A DNA stretch of 57,550 nt from Loigolactobacillus zhaoyuanensis (GTDB lineage: Bacteria; Bacillota; Bacilli; Lactobacillales; Lactobacillaceae), in the NCBI RefSeq assembly GCF_003946385.1, contig NZ_RHOE01000011.1, positions 1-57,550 of the forward strand. Reading direction: 5' to 3'. Made by a program: the position numbers and the translations under genes. Positions 24,245 to 32,735 of this stretch are shown piece after piece. How positions within the stretch are numbered: position 1 is the first letter of the stretch; each line of letters opens with the position of its first letter. Under the pieces are notes generated by a model that searched no databases, had not been told where the DNA came from, and worked only from the letters and a program-made list of their open reading frames with translations.

Positions 24245-24877
24245 TTAGATTCGCTCTTGTTCGATGGCTAGGCCCTGTTCAACAAAATACGCCATCAATC
24301 GTGTTTTAGTGATTTTTCCAACCACTTTTTGCGTGTCTGCGGCTAACACCGGTAATGAATCGACCTGGTGCTCCTTTAATAAATAGCCGGCATCTAAAAT
24401 GCGCACGTTAGGCGTGGTGGTCACAACATTTGGCATCCGGGTCATGATCAATGACGCATAATTTTGCTGCAAATCACCGCCGCTGACCGTGCTACGCAAT
24501 AAGTCCTTACGCGAGATCACGCCTAGCAATTGTTGTTGCTCATCAGCCACATACAGCGACCCAACATCATTCATGAACAAACTCGTAATGGCGTCTTGCA
24601 CTGTAGTTGTTGGCTTGATCAGCACTGGCGCTAACATGATTGTCGCGACTGGTGCGGCGTACAACACTTCAAACGATAAATTAGTCACATGCTGACCAGC
24701 GTAGAAATAGCCAACTTTGGGTTTCGCATCCAGCATGCCAGTCATGGTTAAAATCGACAGATCATTACGTAAAGTCGGCCGCGTTAAATTTAAGTGAGCT
24801 GCAATATTAGCCCCACTGATTGGTTGTTCGCGTTTAACGATCGCAATAATTTCTCGTTGTCGCTTAGTAAATTCCAC
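24245..24877 (-). CDS. ccpN: CcpN-like transcriptional repressor (HTH plus CBS domains)
   Basis: 210 aa. An N-terminal winged helix, TKRQREIIAIVKREQPISG then LTRPTLRNDLSILTMTGML, is followed by KVGYFYAG and a pair of CBS domains (VQDAITSLFMNDVGSLYVAD and HQVDSLPVLAADTQ), the layout of CcpN, which represses gluconeogenic genes in Bacillus and responds to ATP and ADP. GTG 24877 is preferred because AAGGATGG lies eight bases upstream; ATG 24889 has its ribosome site too close. With PDRP and ppdK beside it and a large palindrome over the ppdK promoter, its likely target is ppdK. Confidence 0.88.
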   Translation of the reverse strand: MEFTKRQREIIAIVKREQPISGANIAAHLNLTRPTLRNDLSILTMTGMLDAKPKVGYFYAGQHVTNLSFEVLYAAPVATIMLAPVLIKPTTTVQDAITSLFMNDVGSLYVADEQQQLLGVISRKDLLRSTVSGGDLQQNYASLIMTRMPNVVTTTPNVRILDAGYLLKEHQVDSLPVLAADTQKVVGKITKTRLMAYFVEQGLAIEQERI

Positions 24878-24973
24878 GGCCAGCGCCATCCTTCACATTA
24901 ATAATTAGCGTGCGGTTTAACCAACATACACGAGTCAGTTTATTCCACAGACACTGCTTAGTATAGCTGATTT

Positions 24974-27622
24974 TTATGATGGTTGCACGGCGACTTTACT
25001 AGCTTGGTAATCACGTTTTATCGCCGCTTGGGCGCAAGCCAATATAGCGCTAGGCACACGGAATGGCGAAACCGAAACATAATCGATGCCGATTTCAGCA
25101 AAATACTGAATTGAAGCAGGATCACCACCTAATTCGCCGCAGACACCGATCGGCAACGAACGCCGCTGGTAACGGCCCTTATCGACAGCCATTTTCATCA
25201 ACTTACCAACACCTTCAACATCCAGTGTCTTAAACGGATCCTCTTTTAAAATACCTTGTTCTAAATAAGTCGGTAAGAAACTACCGATATCATCGCGTGA
25301 GTAGCCGAAGGTCAACTGGGTCAAATCATTAGTCCCAAAGCTAAAGAAATCAGCTTCAGTCGCTAATTCATCGGCAACCATGCATGCCCGTGGCATTTCC
25401 ACCATGATCCCAATTTGATAATGTAATGACGTCCGTGCATGCGCCAACAAATCATTTATTTTAGCCACTAAACGTGCTTTTACCCATTGTAATTCTGGTA
25501 ACGTATCGATCAGTGGTAACATAATATGCGGTTTAACCGGCACACCAGCCTGCTTCAAACGCAGAGCTGCATTGATGATCGCCGTCACCTGCATTTCGTA
25601 AATATCAGGGTAAGTGACTGCCAGCCGGCTTCCACGATGGCCGAGCATTGGGTTAGCTTCATGCAACACCGCGACCCGCTTTTCCAGCGCGCTAACTGAC
25701 ATATTAAGCGCGCTAGCCACTTGTGCAAGTTCTTTAGCATCGTGGGGCAAAAATTCATTTAACGGTGGATCCAGTAAACGAATCGTTACTGTTTTACCCT
25801 GCGCCAAGCTGTAAAGCTGGTAAAAGTCTTCTGTTTGTAATTCTTCTAATTCAGCTAATGGGGCAACTCGGTCCGATACCGTCCCGGCAATGATCAGGCG
25901 GCGCATTTTCAATAGCCGGTCCGCCTTAAAAAACATGTGCTCCGTCCGCGTCAAGCCGATTCCGTTAGCGCCAAAATCCAGCGCTTGAGCAAAGTCGCTT
26001 GGTGTGTCAGCGTTAGCGTAAACGTCCATTTGACCAACGGCTTGGGCCCAGCTCAATATGGTTTGTAAATTTTCATCTTGTGTTGCTTGCGTTGCTTCTA
26101 ACAGACCTTGATAGATTTGTCCTGAAGCGCCGTCGACTGATAATTCACTGCCTTCAGGAAAAACGGTGCCGTTAATGGTAACTTGCTGTTTTTCTTGATC
26201 AACAACTAAATGGGCACAACCAACAACACCACATTTGCCCATCCCCCGTGCGACCACTGCGGCGTGGGAAGTCATACCGCCACGTGAAGTGACGATGGCT
26301 TCACTCACCACCATACCCGCAATATCTTCGGGTGAGGTATCTTGTCGGACCAAAATAACTTTTTCGCCGGCTTCATGGGCTGCTTTTGCGCTAGCCGCAG
26401 TGAAATAAATCTTACCACTAGCCGCACCAGGACTAGCTGGTAAGCCTTTCGTGAGTGGTGTCTGCGCTGCTAAAGTTGCTGCCGCAAATTCTGGGTGCAA
26501 TAAATTACTGATCTGTTCAGGATCGACGCGCAATAAAGCGGCGTTGCGTTCGATCAAGCCTTCATTAACTTGATCGACTGCGATCTTAACTGCGGCCTTA
26601 GCGGTACGCTTACCACTACGCGTTTGTAAGAAATAAAGCTTGCCGTGCTCTAAAGTAAATTCTACATCTTGCATATCATGGTAATGCTGTTCCAACTTAG
26701 CGACAGCAGTCAAAAACTGTTGGTAGGCCTGTGGTGACATTGCTTCCATCGCTGACAATCCTTGCGGCGTCCGCACACCGGAAACCACATCTTCACCTTG
26801 GGCGTTCTGCAAAAATTCACCAAAGACTTTCTTTTCACCAGTTACTGGATCACGGGTGAAGGCCACACCAGTCCCACTATCAGCGCCACTATTGCCGAAA
26901 ACCATCGCCTGGACGTTGACTGCCGTGCCGATGTTGCCGTCAATATGATGCAACTGACGATAAACTTTTGCCCGCGAATTCTGCCATGAGGTAAAGACTG
27001 CCGCTACCGCTAAGCTCAGTTGTTCTTCCGGCGCTTGTGGAAAGGCGCCATGTTCAGATTCTAAATATAATTCTTGAAAACGACCAACGATCGCTTTTAA
27101 GTCGGCCGCAGTTAAGTCCAAATCGGTGCGGTAACCATTGCGGCGTTTAAAATCTGCTAATACGCTTTCAAAATTTTGCTCAGGCATTCCATAAACCACG
27201 TTACCAAACATTTGCAACAGCCGCCGGTAACAATCCCAGGCGAAACGTTCATTGTGCGTTTGCTCAGCTAATCCGATCACTGTTTGATCATTTAAGCCTA
27301 GATTTAAAATAGTATCCATCATCCCAGGCATTGAAATGGCTGCCCCACTACGAACAGAGACCAATAACGGCGTCTGGACCGAATTAAATTTTTTATCTGT
27401 GATTGCTTCTAAACGTTCTAATGATTGAACAATTTCCGCCTGTAATGCAGTCGGCAATTGATTTTGATTTTTCTCGTATTCGTGACATGCAACTGTCGAA
27501 ATCGTAAATCCTTGCGGTACTGGTAAGCCTAAATGCGTCATTTCAGCTAAATTGGCCCCTTTACTGCCAAGCAATGAACGCATATCCCGCCGACCTTCGT
27601 TGAAGAAATAAATTTGTTGCAT
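24974..27622 (-). CDS. ppdK: Pyruvate, phosphate dikinase
   Basis: 882 aa, normal length. The N-terminal ATP-grasp part starts FNEGRRDMRSLLGSKGANLAEM. The central swivelling domain has the phospho-His loop GGMTSHAAVVARGMGK, whose Thr is the residue controlled by PDRP. The C-terminal pyruvate barrel holds NDLTQLTFGYSRDD and GVCGELGGDP with the catalytic Cys. It interconverts pyruvate, ATP and phosphate with phosphoenolpyruvate, AMP and pyrophosphate. ATG 27622 has AAGGTGG eight bases upstream; the GTG at 27634 lies inside this site. PPDK in a lactobacillus suggests PEP formation from pyruvate or lactate. Confidence 0.95.
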   Translation of the reverse strand: MQQIYFFNEGRRDMRSLLGSKGANLAEMTHLGLPVPQGFTISTVACHEYEKNQNQLPTALQAEIVQSLERLEAITDKKFNSVQTPLLVSVRSGAAISMPGMMDTILNLGLNDQTVIGLAEQTHNERFAWDCYRRLLQMFGNVVYGMPEQNFESVLADFKRRNGYRTDLDLTAADLKAIVGRFQELYLESEHGAFPQAPEEQLSLAVAAVFTSWQNSRAKVYRQLHHIDGNIGTAVNVQAMVFGNSGADSGTGVAFTRDPVTGEKKVFGEFLQNAQGEDVVSGVRTPQGLSAMEAMSPQAYQQFLTAVAKLEQHYHDMQDVEFTLEHGKLYFLQTRSGKRTAKAAVKIAVDQVNEGLIERNAALLRVDPEQISNLLHPEFAAATLAAQTPLTKGLPASPGAASGKIYFTAASAKAAHEAGEKVILVRQDTSPEDIAGMVVSEAIVTSRGGMTSHAAVVARGMGKCGVVGCAHLVVDQEKQQVTINGTVFPEGSELSVDGASGQIYQGLLEATQATQDENLQTILSWAQAVGQMDVYANADTPSDFAQALDFGANGIGLTRTEHMFFKADRLLKMRRLIIAGTVSDRVAPLAELEELQTEDFYQLYSLAQGKTVTIRLLDPPLNEFLPHDAKELAQVASALNMSVSALEKRVAVLHEANPMLGHRGSRLAVTYPDIYEMQVTAIINAALRLKQAGVPVKPHIMLPLIDTLPELQWVKARLVAKINDLLAHARTSLHYQIGIMVEMPRACMVADELATEADFFSFGTNDLTQLTFGYSRDDIGSFLPTYLEQGILKEDPFKTLDVEGVGKLMKMAVDKGRYQRRSLPIGVCGELGGDPASIQYFAEIGIDYVSVSPFRVPSAILACAQAAIKRDYQASKVAVQPS

Positions 27623-27643
27623 ACTGATAGCCACCTTTTTTAT

Positions 27644-27689
27644 TTATTAGTACGTCATTAAATATATATGACATACTAATAAAATGCAA
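27644..27689 (-). promoter_or_regulatory. ppdK promoter covered by a large palindrome, candidate CcpN operator
   Basis: On the minus strand TTGCAT (27684-27689), 17 bases and TATATT (27661-27666) form the promoter. TTATTAGTACGTCAT at 27644-27658 and ATGACATACTAATAA at 27668-27682 are 15-base arms with one mismatch around nine bases. The half-site contains TATGTCATA, close to the reported CcpN site TRTGHYATAYW as I recall it. Confidence 0.7.
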
Positions 27690-27835
27690 GCCTTTTCTTA
27701 AATTGTTAAGGTGCCGTTTATCATTTATACTTGGACAAGCTTCTAAAACTAAGCTAGTATAAATGTGCAAAAAAGCGTTCATTCTATATACCTACATTTT
27801 TGTGCACACGAAAAAATCGGAGGTCGATTCAATTT

Positions 27836-28300
27836 ATGCAACCTTACTTCAATAAAATGACGCAAAATGGTTACGACCAGATCAGCACCGAAATCGAGCA
27901 ACTGCAACAAGAAAAACCGCAGCGGATCAAAGTCTTACAGGCCGCCCGCGCATTAGGCGATTTATCAGAAAATGCCGAGTATAGTTCGGCCAAACGCGAC
28001 TTGCGCCACTTAGAAAGTCGCTTGCGCTATTTGAACAAACAACTCCAATACGCACAAATAATAACGCCCAAAACCGATGGCAGCGTGGATATCGGCAATA
28101 CAGTAACACTGGAATTTCTCGATGATCACGAACAAGTCACCTATCAGCTTGTCGGCAAGGAAGAAGTCGACGTCGGTGCCGGTAAAATTTCTACCGCTTC
28201 ACCTTTAGGCCAAGCGATCCGCGGTCAACGTACGCCGGCAGTGATCACCGTCACTGCGCCAGCAGCCACCTACCAAGTTAAACTTTTACAAGTTAAATAG
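27836..28300 (+). CDS. greA: GreA/GreB-type transcript cleavage factor
   Basis: 154 aa. An N-terminal coiled coil carries the tip motif ARALGDLSENAEYSSAKRD with the acidic Asp and Glu that activate RNA polymerase cleavage; the C-terminal FKBP-like domain (NTVTLEFLDDHEQVTYQLVG, SPLGQAIRGQ) is complete. It rescues backtracked polymerase. GGAGG at 27819-27823 is 12 bases before ATG 27836, rather far; the longer frame from 27800 lacks a site. It is shorter and more diverged than housekeeping GreA, so it may be a paralogue. Confidence 0.85.
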   Translation: MQPYFNKMTQNGYDQISTEIEQLQQEKPQRIKVLQAARALGDLSENAEYSSAKRDLRHLESRLRYLNKQLQYAQIITPKTDGSVDIGNTVTLEFLDDHEQVTYQLVGKEEVDVGAGKISTASPLGQAIRGQRTPAVITVTAPAATYQVKLLQVK

Positions 28301-28415
28301 AACTTGGCAGCATTGATCTCAGATCAACTGCGAGTTAGAAATTCAAATTCAATCATAAAAAAGTTATGCCGCTAAATCAGCGTGCTCAAACGTATATATA
28401 AAGGAACAAATAAGG

Positions 28416-28655
28416 TTAAAGGCTGTTCTGTCGGTGTTTATATGCGCATATAATCTACTTAAAACTACAAGTCTCTAACAACTGCCGGTTAATCCTAATT
28501 GAACCAGCTAAGACGATTAACCTAACTAATTAAATAGTGTTCTAAAACTGCCAAGGTGAAATGGAGGCGCCGGAATGGCACCAAATTAACTCTGCCTACG
28601 AGTTAATCCAGCCAAAGTTCAGAAAGAACCAAAAGATCATCAAAAACTTTTTTGA
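28416..28655 (+). repeat. Dispersed structured element, copy C (compact form)
   Basis: Same element as at 10577-10947 but on the plus strand. Shared blocks in order are TTAAAGGCTGTT, TATGCGCATATAA, GGTTAATCCTAATTGAACC, TTAAATAGTGTTCTA, GCCAAGGTGAAATGGAGGCG, CCGGAATGGCACCAAA and GAAAGAACC. The variable branch is missing: GGCGCCGG joins the two halves directly. A seven-base perfect hairpin TTAACTC/GAGTTAA lies at about 28586-28606, then GTTC/GAAC. The end is AAAAACTTTTTT. It sits between greA and the metal ATPase promoter; the rest of the greA-ATPase gap holds only that promoter and a leader. Confidence 0.75.
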
Positions 28656-28668
28656 TAAACTTGTTAAA

Positions 28669-28725
28669 ACTTGACCTTTGTCAATTCGCACACTTAGCTT
28701 AGCGCTTATAGTTAAGTCATCAAGT
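28669..28725 (+). promoter_or_regulatory. Promoter and operators of the P-type ATPase gene
   Basis: TTGACCTTTGTCAA at 28671-28684 is a dyad (TTGAC-N4-GTCAA). TATAGT at 28707-28712 is the -10 box, exactly 30 bases after TTGACC, with only a weak -35 between. AGTCATCAAGT follows at 28715-28725. All three elements recur with the same spacing before the metallochaperone gene. Confidence 0.65.
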
Positions 28726-28833
28726 TGAGTGATATGGAACAAGAGCTGATTCGACTCACTGCTACAGTACGGAAGGAGCCGCGCGTCACTTTAGTAAAAT
28801 ACACTCAACCACATCGAAAAGGAGTGCGGAAAA

Positions 28834-30732
28834 ATGAAATTTCAAAATTGGATCCAGACACACAACAATCAAATCACGTTACTAACCGCTATTTTAATCG
28901 TCCTCGGCTATGCAGGTAAATTCGCCGGTAGCTTGCTAACTTACAACATTGTGTTGGCGTTAGCATCGATCATTGCCGCGATCCCGATCATGCTTCACGC
29001 CTTTCAAGCCTTACGCGTTAAGGTGATCAGTATTGAGTTGTTAGTCAGCATCGCCGTTATCGGGGCGTTCATTATTGGTGAATATAATGAATCAGCGATC
29101 GTCACTTTCTTGTTCTTATTCGGGAGTTATTTAGAAGAACGGACCTTATCCAAAACACGTCAGTCGATCAAGTCCCTAACCGAAATGGCGCCAACAACGG
29201 CCACTTTGGTCCATGATGACGACACTACAGAAGAAGTCGATGTTGATGACGTTGAAGAAGACGATATCGTCCTAGTTAAAACTGGTGCGGCGATCCCCGT
29301 TGACGGTGTGATCGTTGACGGTCATGGTTATACCGACGAGTCAGCAGTCACTGGTGAATCACGTGAGATCACCAAACAAGTTGACGATGATGTTTTCTCA
29401 GGCACTATGCTTAGTGATGGCTATTTGAAAGTTCGCGCCACTAAAGTCGGTGACGATACGACTTTCGCCAAGATCATTGAATTAGTTGAAGATGCGCAGG
29501 ACACCAAGTCTCACGCGGAAAAATTTATCGATCGTTTCGCCCAATATTACACGCCAGCCGTTTTGATCATCGCGCTATTGGTCTTCATTTTCTCCCGTGA
29601 TTTCAAACTGGCGATCACGGTCTTAGTGCTCGGTTGCCCTGGTGCCTTGGTTATCGGCGCCCCTGTTTCTAACGTGGCCGGCATCGGTAACGGCGCCAAA
29701 CGTGGTATCTTGATCAAAGGCGGCGACGCCATGGATACTTTCGCCAAAGTTGATACCTTCGTCTTCGACAAAACCGGCACTCTGACTAAAGGTAATACCT
29801 CCGTTGCTAAAGTCAACAGCTATGAGCTACCACTAGAACAAGCTTTTGCTTTAACTGCGAAAATCGAAAGTTTATCCGATCATCCTTTAGGCCGCGCTGT
29901 GGTTAATTACGCTGAACAAAAAGATTACAGTTATCAAGCACTAAACATTACCGCCAATCAAACCATTAAAGGGCAAGGCTTGTCGGCTACCATCGACGGT
30001 CATGCGGTTTTAGCCGGTAATCATAAGTTGCTTGCCACTAACGGTGTTCATTTAAGCGCCAGCCAACAAGAAGACTTAGCCAACTTGAAAACGACTGGCA
30101 GCTCGATCGTCCTAGTCGCCGTTGACAGTAAATTAGTCTTGATGCTGGGTATCGCCGATATCATTCGGCCTGAAGTCGCCGCTGAATTACAGCAGTTACG
30201 GGAAAAAGGCGCTAAGCATCTGGTTATGCTGACTGGTGACAACCAAGCTACCGCTGATTACGTCGCTAAAGAAGTCGGCATCGACGAAGTTCACGCCGAA
30301 TTAATGCCCGAGCAAAAAGTTGAATTCGTTAAACAGTTCCAGCAAGATGGCCGCATCGTAGCCTTTGTTGGTGATGGTATCAACGATAGCCCATCTCTAG
30401 CTACAGCTGACATTGGTATCGCCATGGGTAGCGGCACCGACGTCGCCATTGAAACTTCCGACGTAGTCTTGATGCAATCCAGCTTTCACGCTTTAGTCCA
30501 TGCTTACGGCCTAGCCAAGAAAACCGTACTCAATACTAAAGAAAACATCGCCATCGCCATTGGTGTCGTAGCTTTCTTACTGATCGGTTTAGTCGCCGGC
30601 TTTATCTACATGGCCAGTGGGATGTTCGTCCACGAAGCCAGCATTCTAGTCGTGATCTTCAACGCAATGCGCTTGATCAACTACGGCCATGAAAAAGCCG
30701 AGCCAGCTGCGGAATTAAGGACTGCTAAATAA
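28834..30732 (+). CDS. P1B-type metal-transporting ATPase with a CPG motif
   Basis: 632 aa, ATG after AAAAGGAGTG. Actuator loop TGES (173-176), phosphorylation site FDKTGTLT (Asp312), SDHP for nucleotide binding (His350-Pro351) and GDGINDSP hinge mark a heavy-metal ATPase. There is no N-terminal metal-binding domain. In membrane helix 6 the usual CPC or SPC is LGCPGALVIGAP: Cys268-Pro269-Gly270. The second cysteine is lost, so the metal cannot be called from known classes. A CxxC chaperone and a Dps-like protein are encoded just downstream behind a matching promoter. Confidence 0.85.
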   Translation: MKFQNWIQTHNNQITLLTAILIVLGYAGKFAGSLLTYNIVLALASIIAAIPIMLHAFQALRVKVISIELLVSIAVIGAFIIGEYNESAIVTFLFLFGSYLEERTLSKTRQSIKSLTEMAPTTATLVHDDDTTEEVDVDDVEEDDIVLVKTGAAIPVDGVIVDGHGYTDESAVTGESREITKQVDDDVFSGTMLSDGYLKVRATKVGDDTTFAKIIELVEDAQDTKSHAEKFIDRFAQYYTPAVLIIALLVFIFSRDFKLAITVLVLGCPGALVIGAPVSNVAGIGNGAKRGILIKGGDAMDTFAKVDTFVFDKTGTLTKGNTSVAKVNSYELPLEQAFALTAKIESLSDHPLGRAVVNYAEQKDYSYQALNITANQTIKGQGLSATIDGHAVLAGNHKLLATNGVHLSASQQEDLANLKTTGSSIVLVAVDSKLVLMLGIADIIRPEVAAELQQLREKGAKHLVMLTGDNQATADYVAKEVGIDEVHAELMPEQKVEFVKQFQQDGRIVAFVGDGINDSPSLATADIGIAMGSGTDVAIETSDVVLMQSSFHALVHAYGLAKKTVLNTKENIAIAIGVVAFLLIGLVAGFIYMASGMFVHEASILVVIFNAMRLINYGHEKAEPAAELRTAK

Positions 30733-30783
30733 GCTAAATAAACCATTTAAAATAACACTGACCAACTAATTTAATTCAGTAAA

Positions 30784-30840
30784 ACTTGACCGATATCAAT
30801 TTCCAACTGCCACCACGGCGGTATACTATAGTCATCAAGT
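30784..30840 (+). promoter_or_regulatory. Promoter and operators of the metallochaperone-Dps unit
   Basis: TTGACCGATATCAA at 30786-30799, TATACT at 30822-30827 (30 bases after TTGACC) and AGTCATCAAGT at 30830-30840 repeat the layout at 28671-28725. The sequence between them is unrelated, so the shared parts are probably bound by one regulator. Confidence 0.65.
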
Positions 30841-30947
30841 AAGGATAAACAAAGCGGCCCGCCCGACTTGCCAGCTTAACTGGCGGAGCAAAGAAAGCTA
30901 GCCCGCTTGAAAATCCAACTATTAATTCAAAAGGAGTTGCATTCGAT

Positions 30948-31175
30948 ATGACAAAAAAAGCAGTATTACAATTAGGCGCACTAACTTGCCCATCATGCAT
31001 GCAGAAAATCGAAAATGCCGTTAAAAACCACAACGGTGTTGAAAATGTTAAAGTTCTATTCAACGCCGCAAAAGTTAAAGCCGACTTCAACGACGAAGAA
31101 ACTAGTGCCGAAGATTTAGCCGACGTAGTGACCAAATTAGGTTACACGGTTGAGAAAATCAAAGTTAAAGCTTAA
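30948..31175 (+). CDS. Heavy-metal-associated (CopZ-like) metallochaperone
   Basis: 75 aa single HMA domain. The metal motif is LTCPSCMQKIE with Cys14 and Cys17, and the ferredoxin-like fold continues through NGVENVKVLFNAAKVKADF and KLGYTVEKI. AAAGGAG precedes ATG 30948. CopZ proteins hand Cu(I) to P1B ATPases; here the partner ATPase has no HMA domain and only one cysteine in its membrane motif, so copper is not certain. It is followed after 62 bases by the Dps-like gene, with no terminator in between. Confidence 0.85.
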   Translation: MTKKAVLQLGALTCPSCMQKIENAVKNHNGVENVKVLFNAAKVKADFNDEETSAEDLADVVTKLGYTVEKIKVKA

Positions 31176-31237
31176 ATAATAAATAGCAGATAATGTTGAA
31201 TTTAGAACACATTTGGAAATCATTGGAGGAACAAAAC

Positions 31238-31795
31238 ATGAGCGAAGAAGCAATCGAAGCACGTTATCAAGCCGAAGTAAAACAAGCAGACACCGATCAC
31301 CACACACCAACTGCCGGCGCCATGACTGGTCATATTTTGGCCAATCTTCAGGTCAACAATGTTAAATTACACCAGGCAAGTTGGTTCCTTGATGGTTTTG
31401 CTGCTGAAGCACTCCAACCACTTTACACCGAATTGATCAGTGCTGGTCGCAAGAACTTCGACGCTTTAGCCAAAGTCTTGCTCGACGAAAATGAATTACC
31501 ACCCTCAACTTCAGCTGAATACGGCAGCTACGCTATGTTAGAGGAAGATGGTCGTAATAAATATCGCGGCAACACCGAATTAGTCGATATCACAGCTCAT
31601 GACTACGCAACACAGAATATGTTCATCGATCGCGCCATCGCATTAGCCGATAAAGAAAATCGTCCGGCAATGGCTGCCTTTCTGACTGATCTCCGTGGAC
31701 AAAACAACCAAGCTATTCGCCGCCTACAAGCTGTTCTAGGCAAAACGGCTTGGGAAGGTTTAGTCGAAGAAGACGATGATGATGACGAAGACTAG
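31238..31795 (+). CDS. Dps/ferritin-like protein with altered ferroxidase site
   Basis: 185 aa; ATG 31238 has TTGGAGGAA upstream, while a frame from 31193 has none. The Dps-like four-helix core is seen in NVKLHQASWFLDG, then FAAEALQPLYTELISAGRKN. Aligning the conserved W and G with E. coli Dps, the dinuclear site His, His, Asp, Glu becomes Ser48, Gln60, Asp75, Lys79, so only Asp remains. The C-terminus is an acidic tail, EEDDDDDED, unlike the basic DNA-binding tails of classic Dps. It may bind metal or partners rather than oxidise iron. It ends the metal operon. Confidence 0.78.
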   Translation: MSEEAIEARYQAEVKQADTDHHTPTAGAMTGHILANLQVNNVKLHQASWFLDGFAAEALQPLYTELISAGRKNFDALAKVLLDENELPPSTSAEYGSYAMLEEDGRNKYRGNTELVDITAHDYATQNMFIDRAIALADKENRPAMAAFLTDLRGQNNQAIRRLQAVLGKTAWEGLVEEDDDDDED

Positions 31796-31816
31796 CATGT
31801 AGCCTTAATAGTAATT

Positions 31817-31855
31817 AAAAAAGTTTAACTGGCACATGCCAGTTAAACTTTTTTT
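31817..31855. terminator. Bidirectional terminator between the Dps-like and HAD genes
   Basis: AAAAAAGTTTAACTGGCA with TGCCAGTTAAACTTTTTT is a perfect 18-base stem with a three-base loop, serving both convergent genes. Confidence 0.92.
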
Positions 31856-31858
31856 GCG

Positions 31859-32635
31859 TTAAATTAAATTATAATGCTGCAAGCCCTTAACGATACCGTT
31901 ATCCATATTACTAGCCGTGACCCAAGCCGCTTTAGCTTTCATTTCAGGGACCGCGTTACCCATGGCGATCGGCGTTTTGACCACCTCGAACATCGGTAGA
32001 TCATTGTAGAAGTCGCCGAAACCATATGTGGGTAAAGCTTCTAGATCCATGTGGTTCAACAAATACTCGATCCCTGAACGCTTCGACACGCCTGCTTTGA
32101 CCACATCTAGACCGCGCATATTATTGCGATAAAAACTAAATGTACCTTTGTAGCGCTCGCGATAAACATCATCTTGCTTATCCGTTTCCTGACTAAAGAC
32201 AAACAACATGTTGACCTTAGTCGTCAGATAAGCTTCCGGCGCGACTGTCACCCGCTCCTGTAACTCTTGGTAGTTTGCGCGCACCAATTTATTTTCATGA
32301 CTGACCACAAATCCATTAGAATTATAGTAAGAAACGGCTAAATCATTTTGCTGTGCGTATTCGGTAATGGCCGTGATATCGGCTGTTTTTAAGTACTCGG
32401 TTTTCAATGCTCGGCCAGCGACTTGAATATAGCTGCCATCCGCGCAGACACAAGAATCAATTCCGGCCTGTTCTAGCGTACCCGTGATTTCAAACAGGCT
32501 GCGACCAGTGGCGATCACCGGTAATATATTGTTCGCCTTGAGTTGCGCAATCGCCTTAACACTAGCGGCAGTCACCTGCTTGTCATTATCAAATAAAGTC
32601 CCATCTAAATCGAAAAAAACGACAGCTTTATACAT
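31859..32635 (-). CDS. Cof-type HAD-superfamily phosphatase
   Basis: 258 aa. Motif I is FFDLDGTLFDN, motif II PVIATGRSLFE, motif III the Lys in the KAGVSKRSGIEYLL segment, and motif IV GFGDFYNDLPMF, with a C2B cap between, so it is a Cof/YidA-like sugar phosphate or flavin phosphate phosphatase. The precise substrate is unknown. GGGAAGGG precedes ATG 32635. It is convergent to the metal operon and single. Confidence 0.88.
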   Translation of the reverse strand: MYKAVVFFDLDGTLFDNDKQVTAASVKAIAQLKANNILPVIATGRSLFEITGTLEQAGIDSCVCADGSYIQVAGRALKTEYLKTADITAITEYAQQNDLAVSYYNSNGFVVSHENKLVRANYQELQERVTVAPEAYLTTKVNMLFVFSQETDKQDDVYRERYKGTFSFYRNNMRGLDVVKAGVSKRSGIEYLLNHMDLEALPTYGFGDFYNDLPMFEVVKTPIAMGNAVPEMKAKAAWVTASNMDNGIVKGLQHYNLI

Positions 32636-32735
32636 TCAAAAGTCCCTTCCCTTACAAAATAAAAGTGTGCTCAAAACGATACTAATACTAAATTAAGTAT
32701 CTATTTTCATTATACTACACGACTTTGGGAATGCA

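Noticed and set aside
28660-28730. CopY-type copper box (TACANNTGTA)
   Set aside because: No such sequence is found in either metal promoter; the repeats there have a different core.
28725-28919. A 64-residue frame overlapping the ATPase promoter leader
   Set aside because: It overlaps the start of the clear ATPase gene in another frame and begins inside the promoter; no family features.
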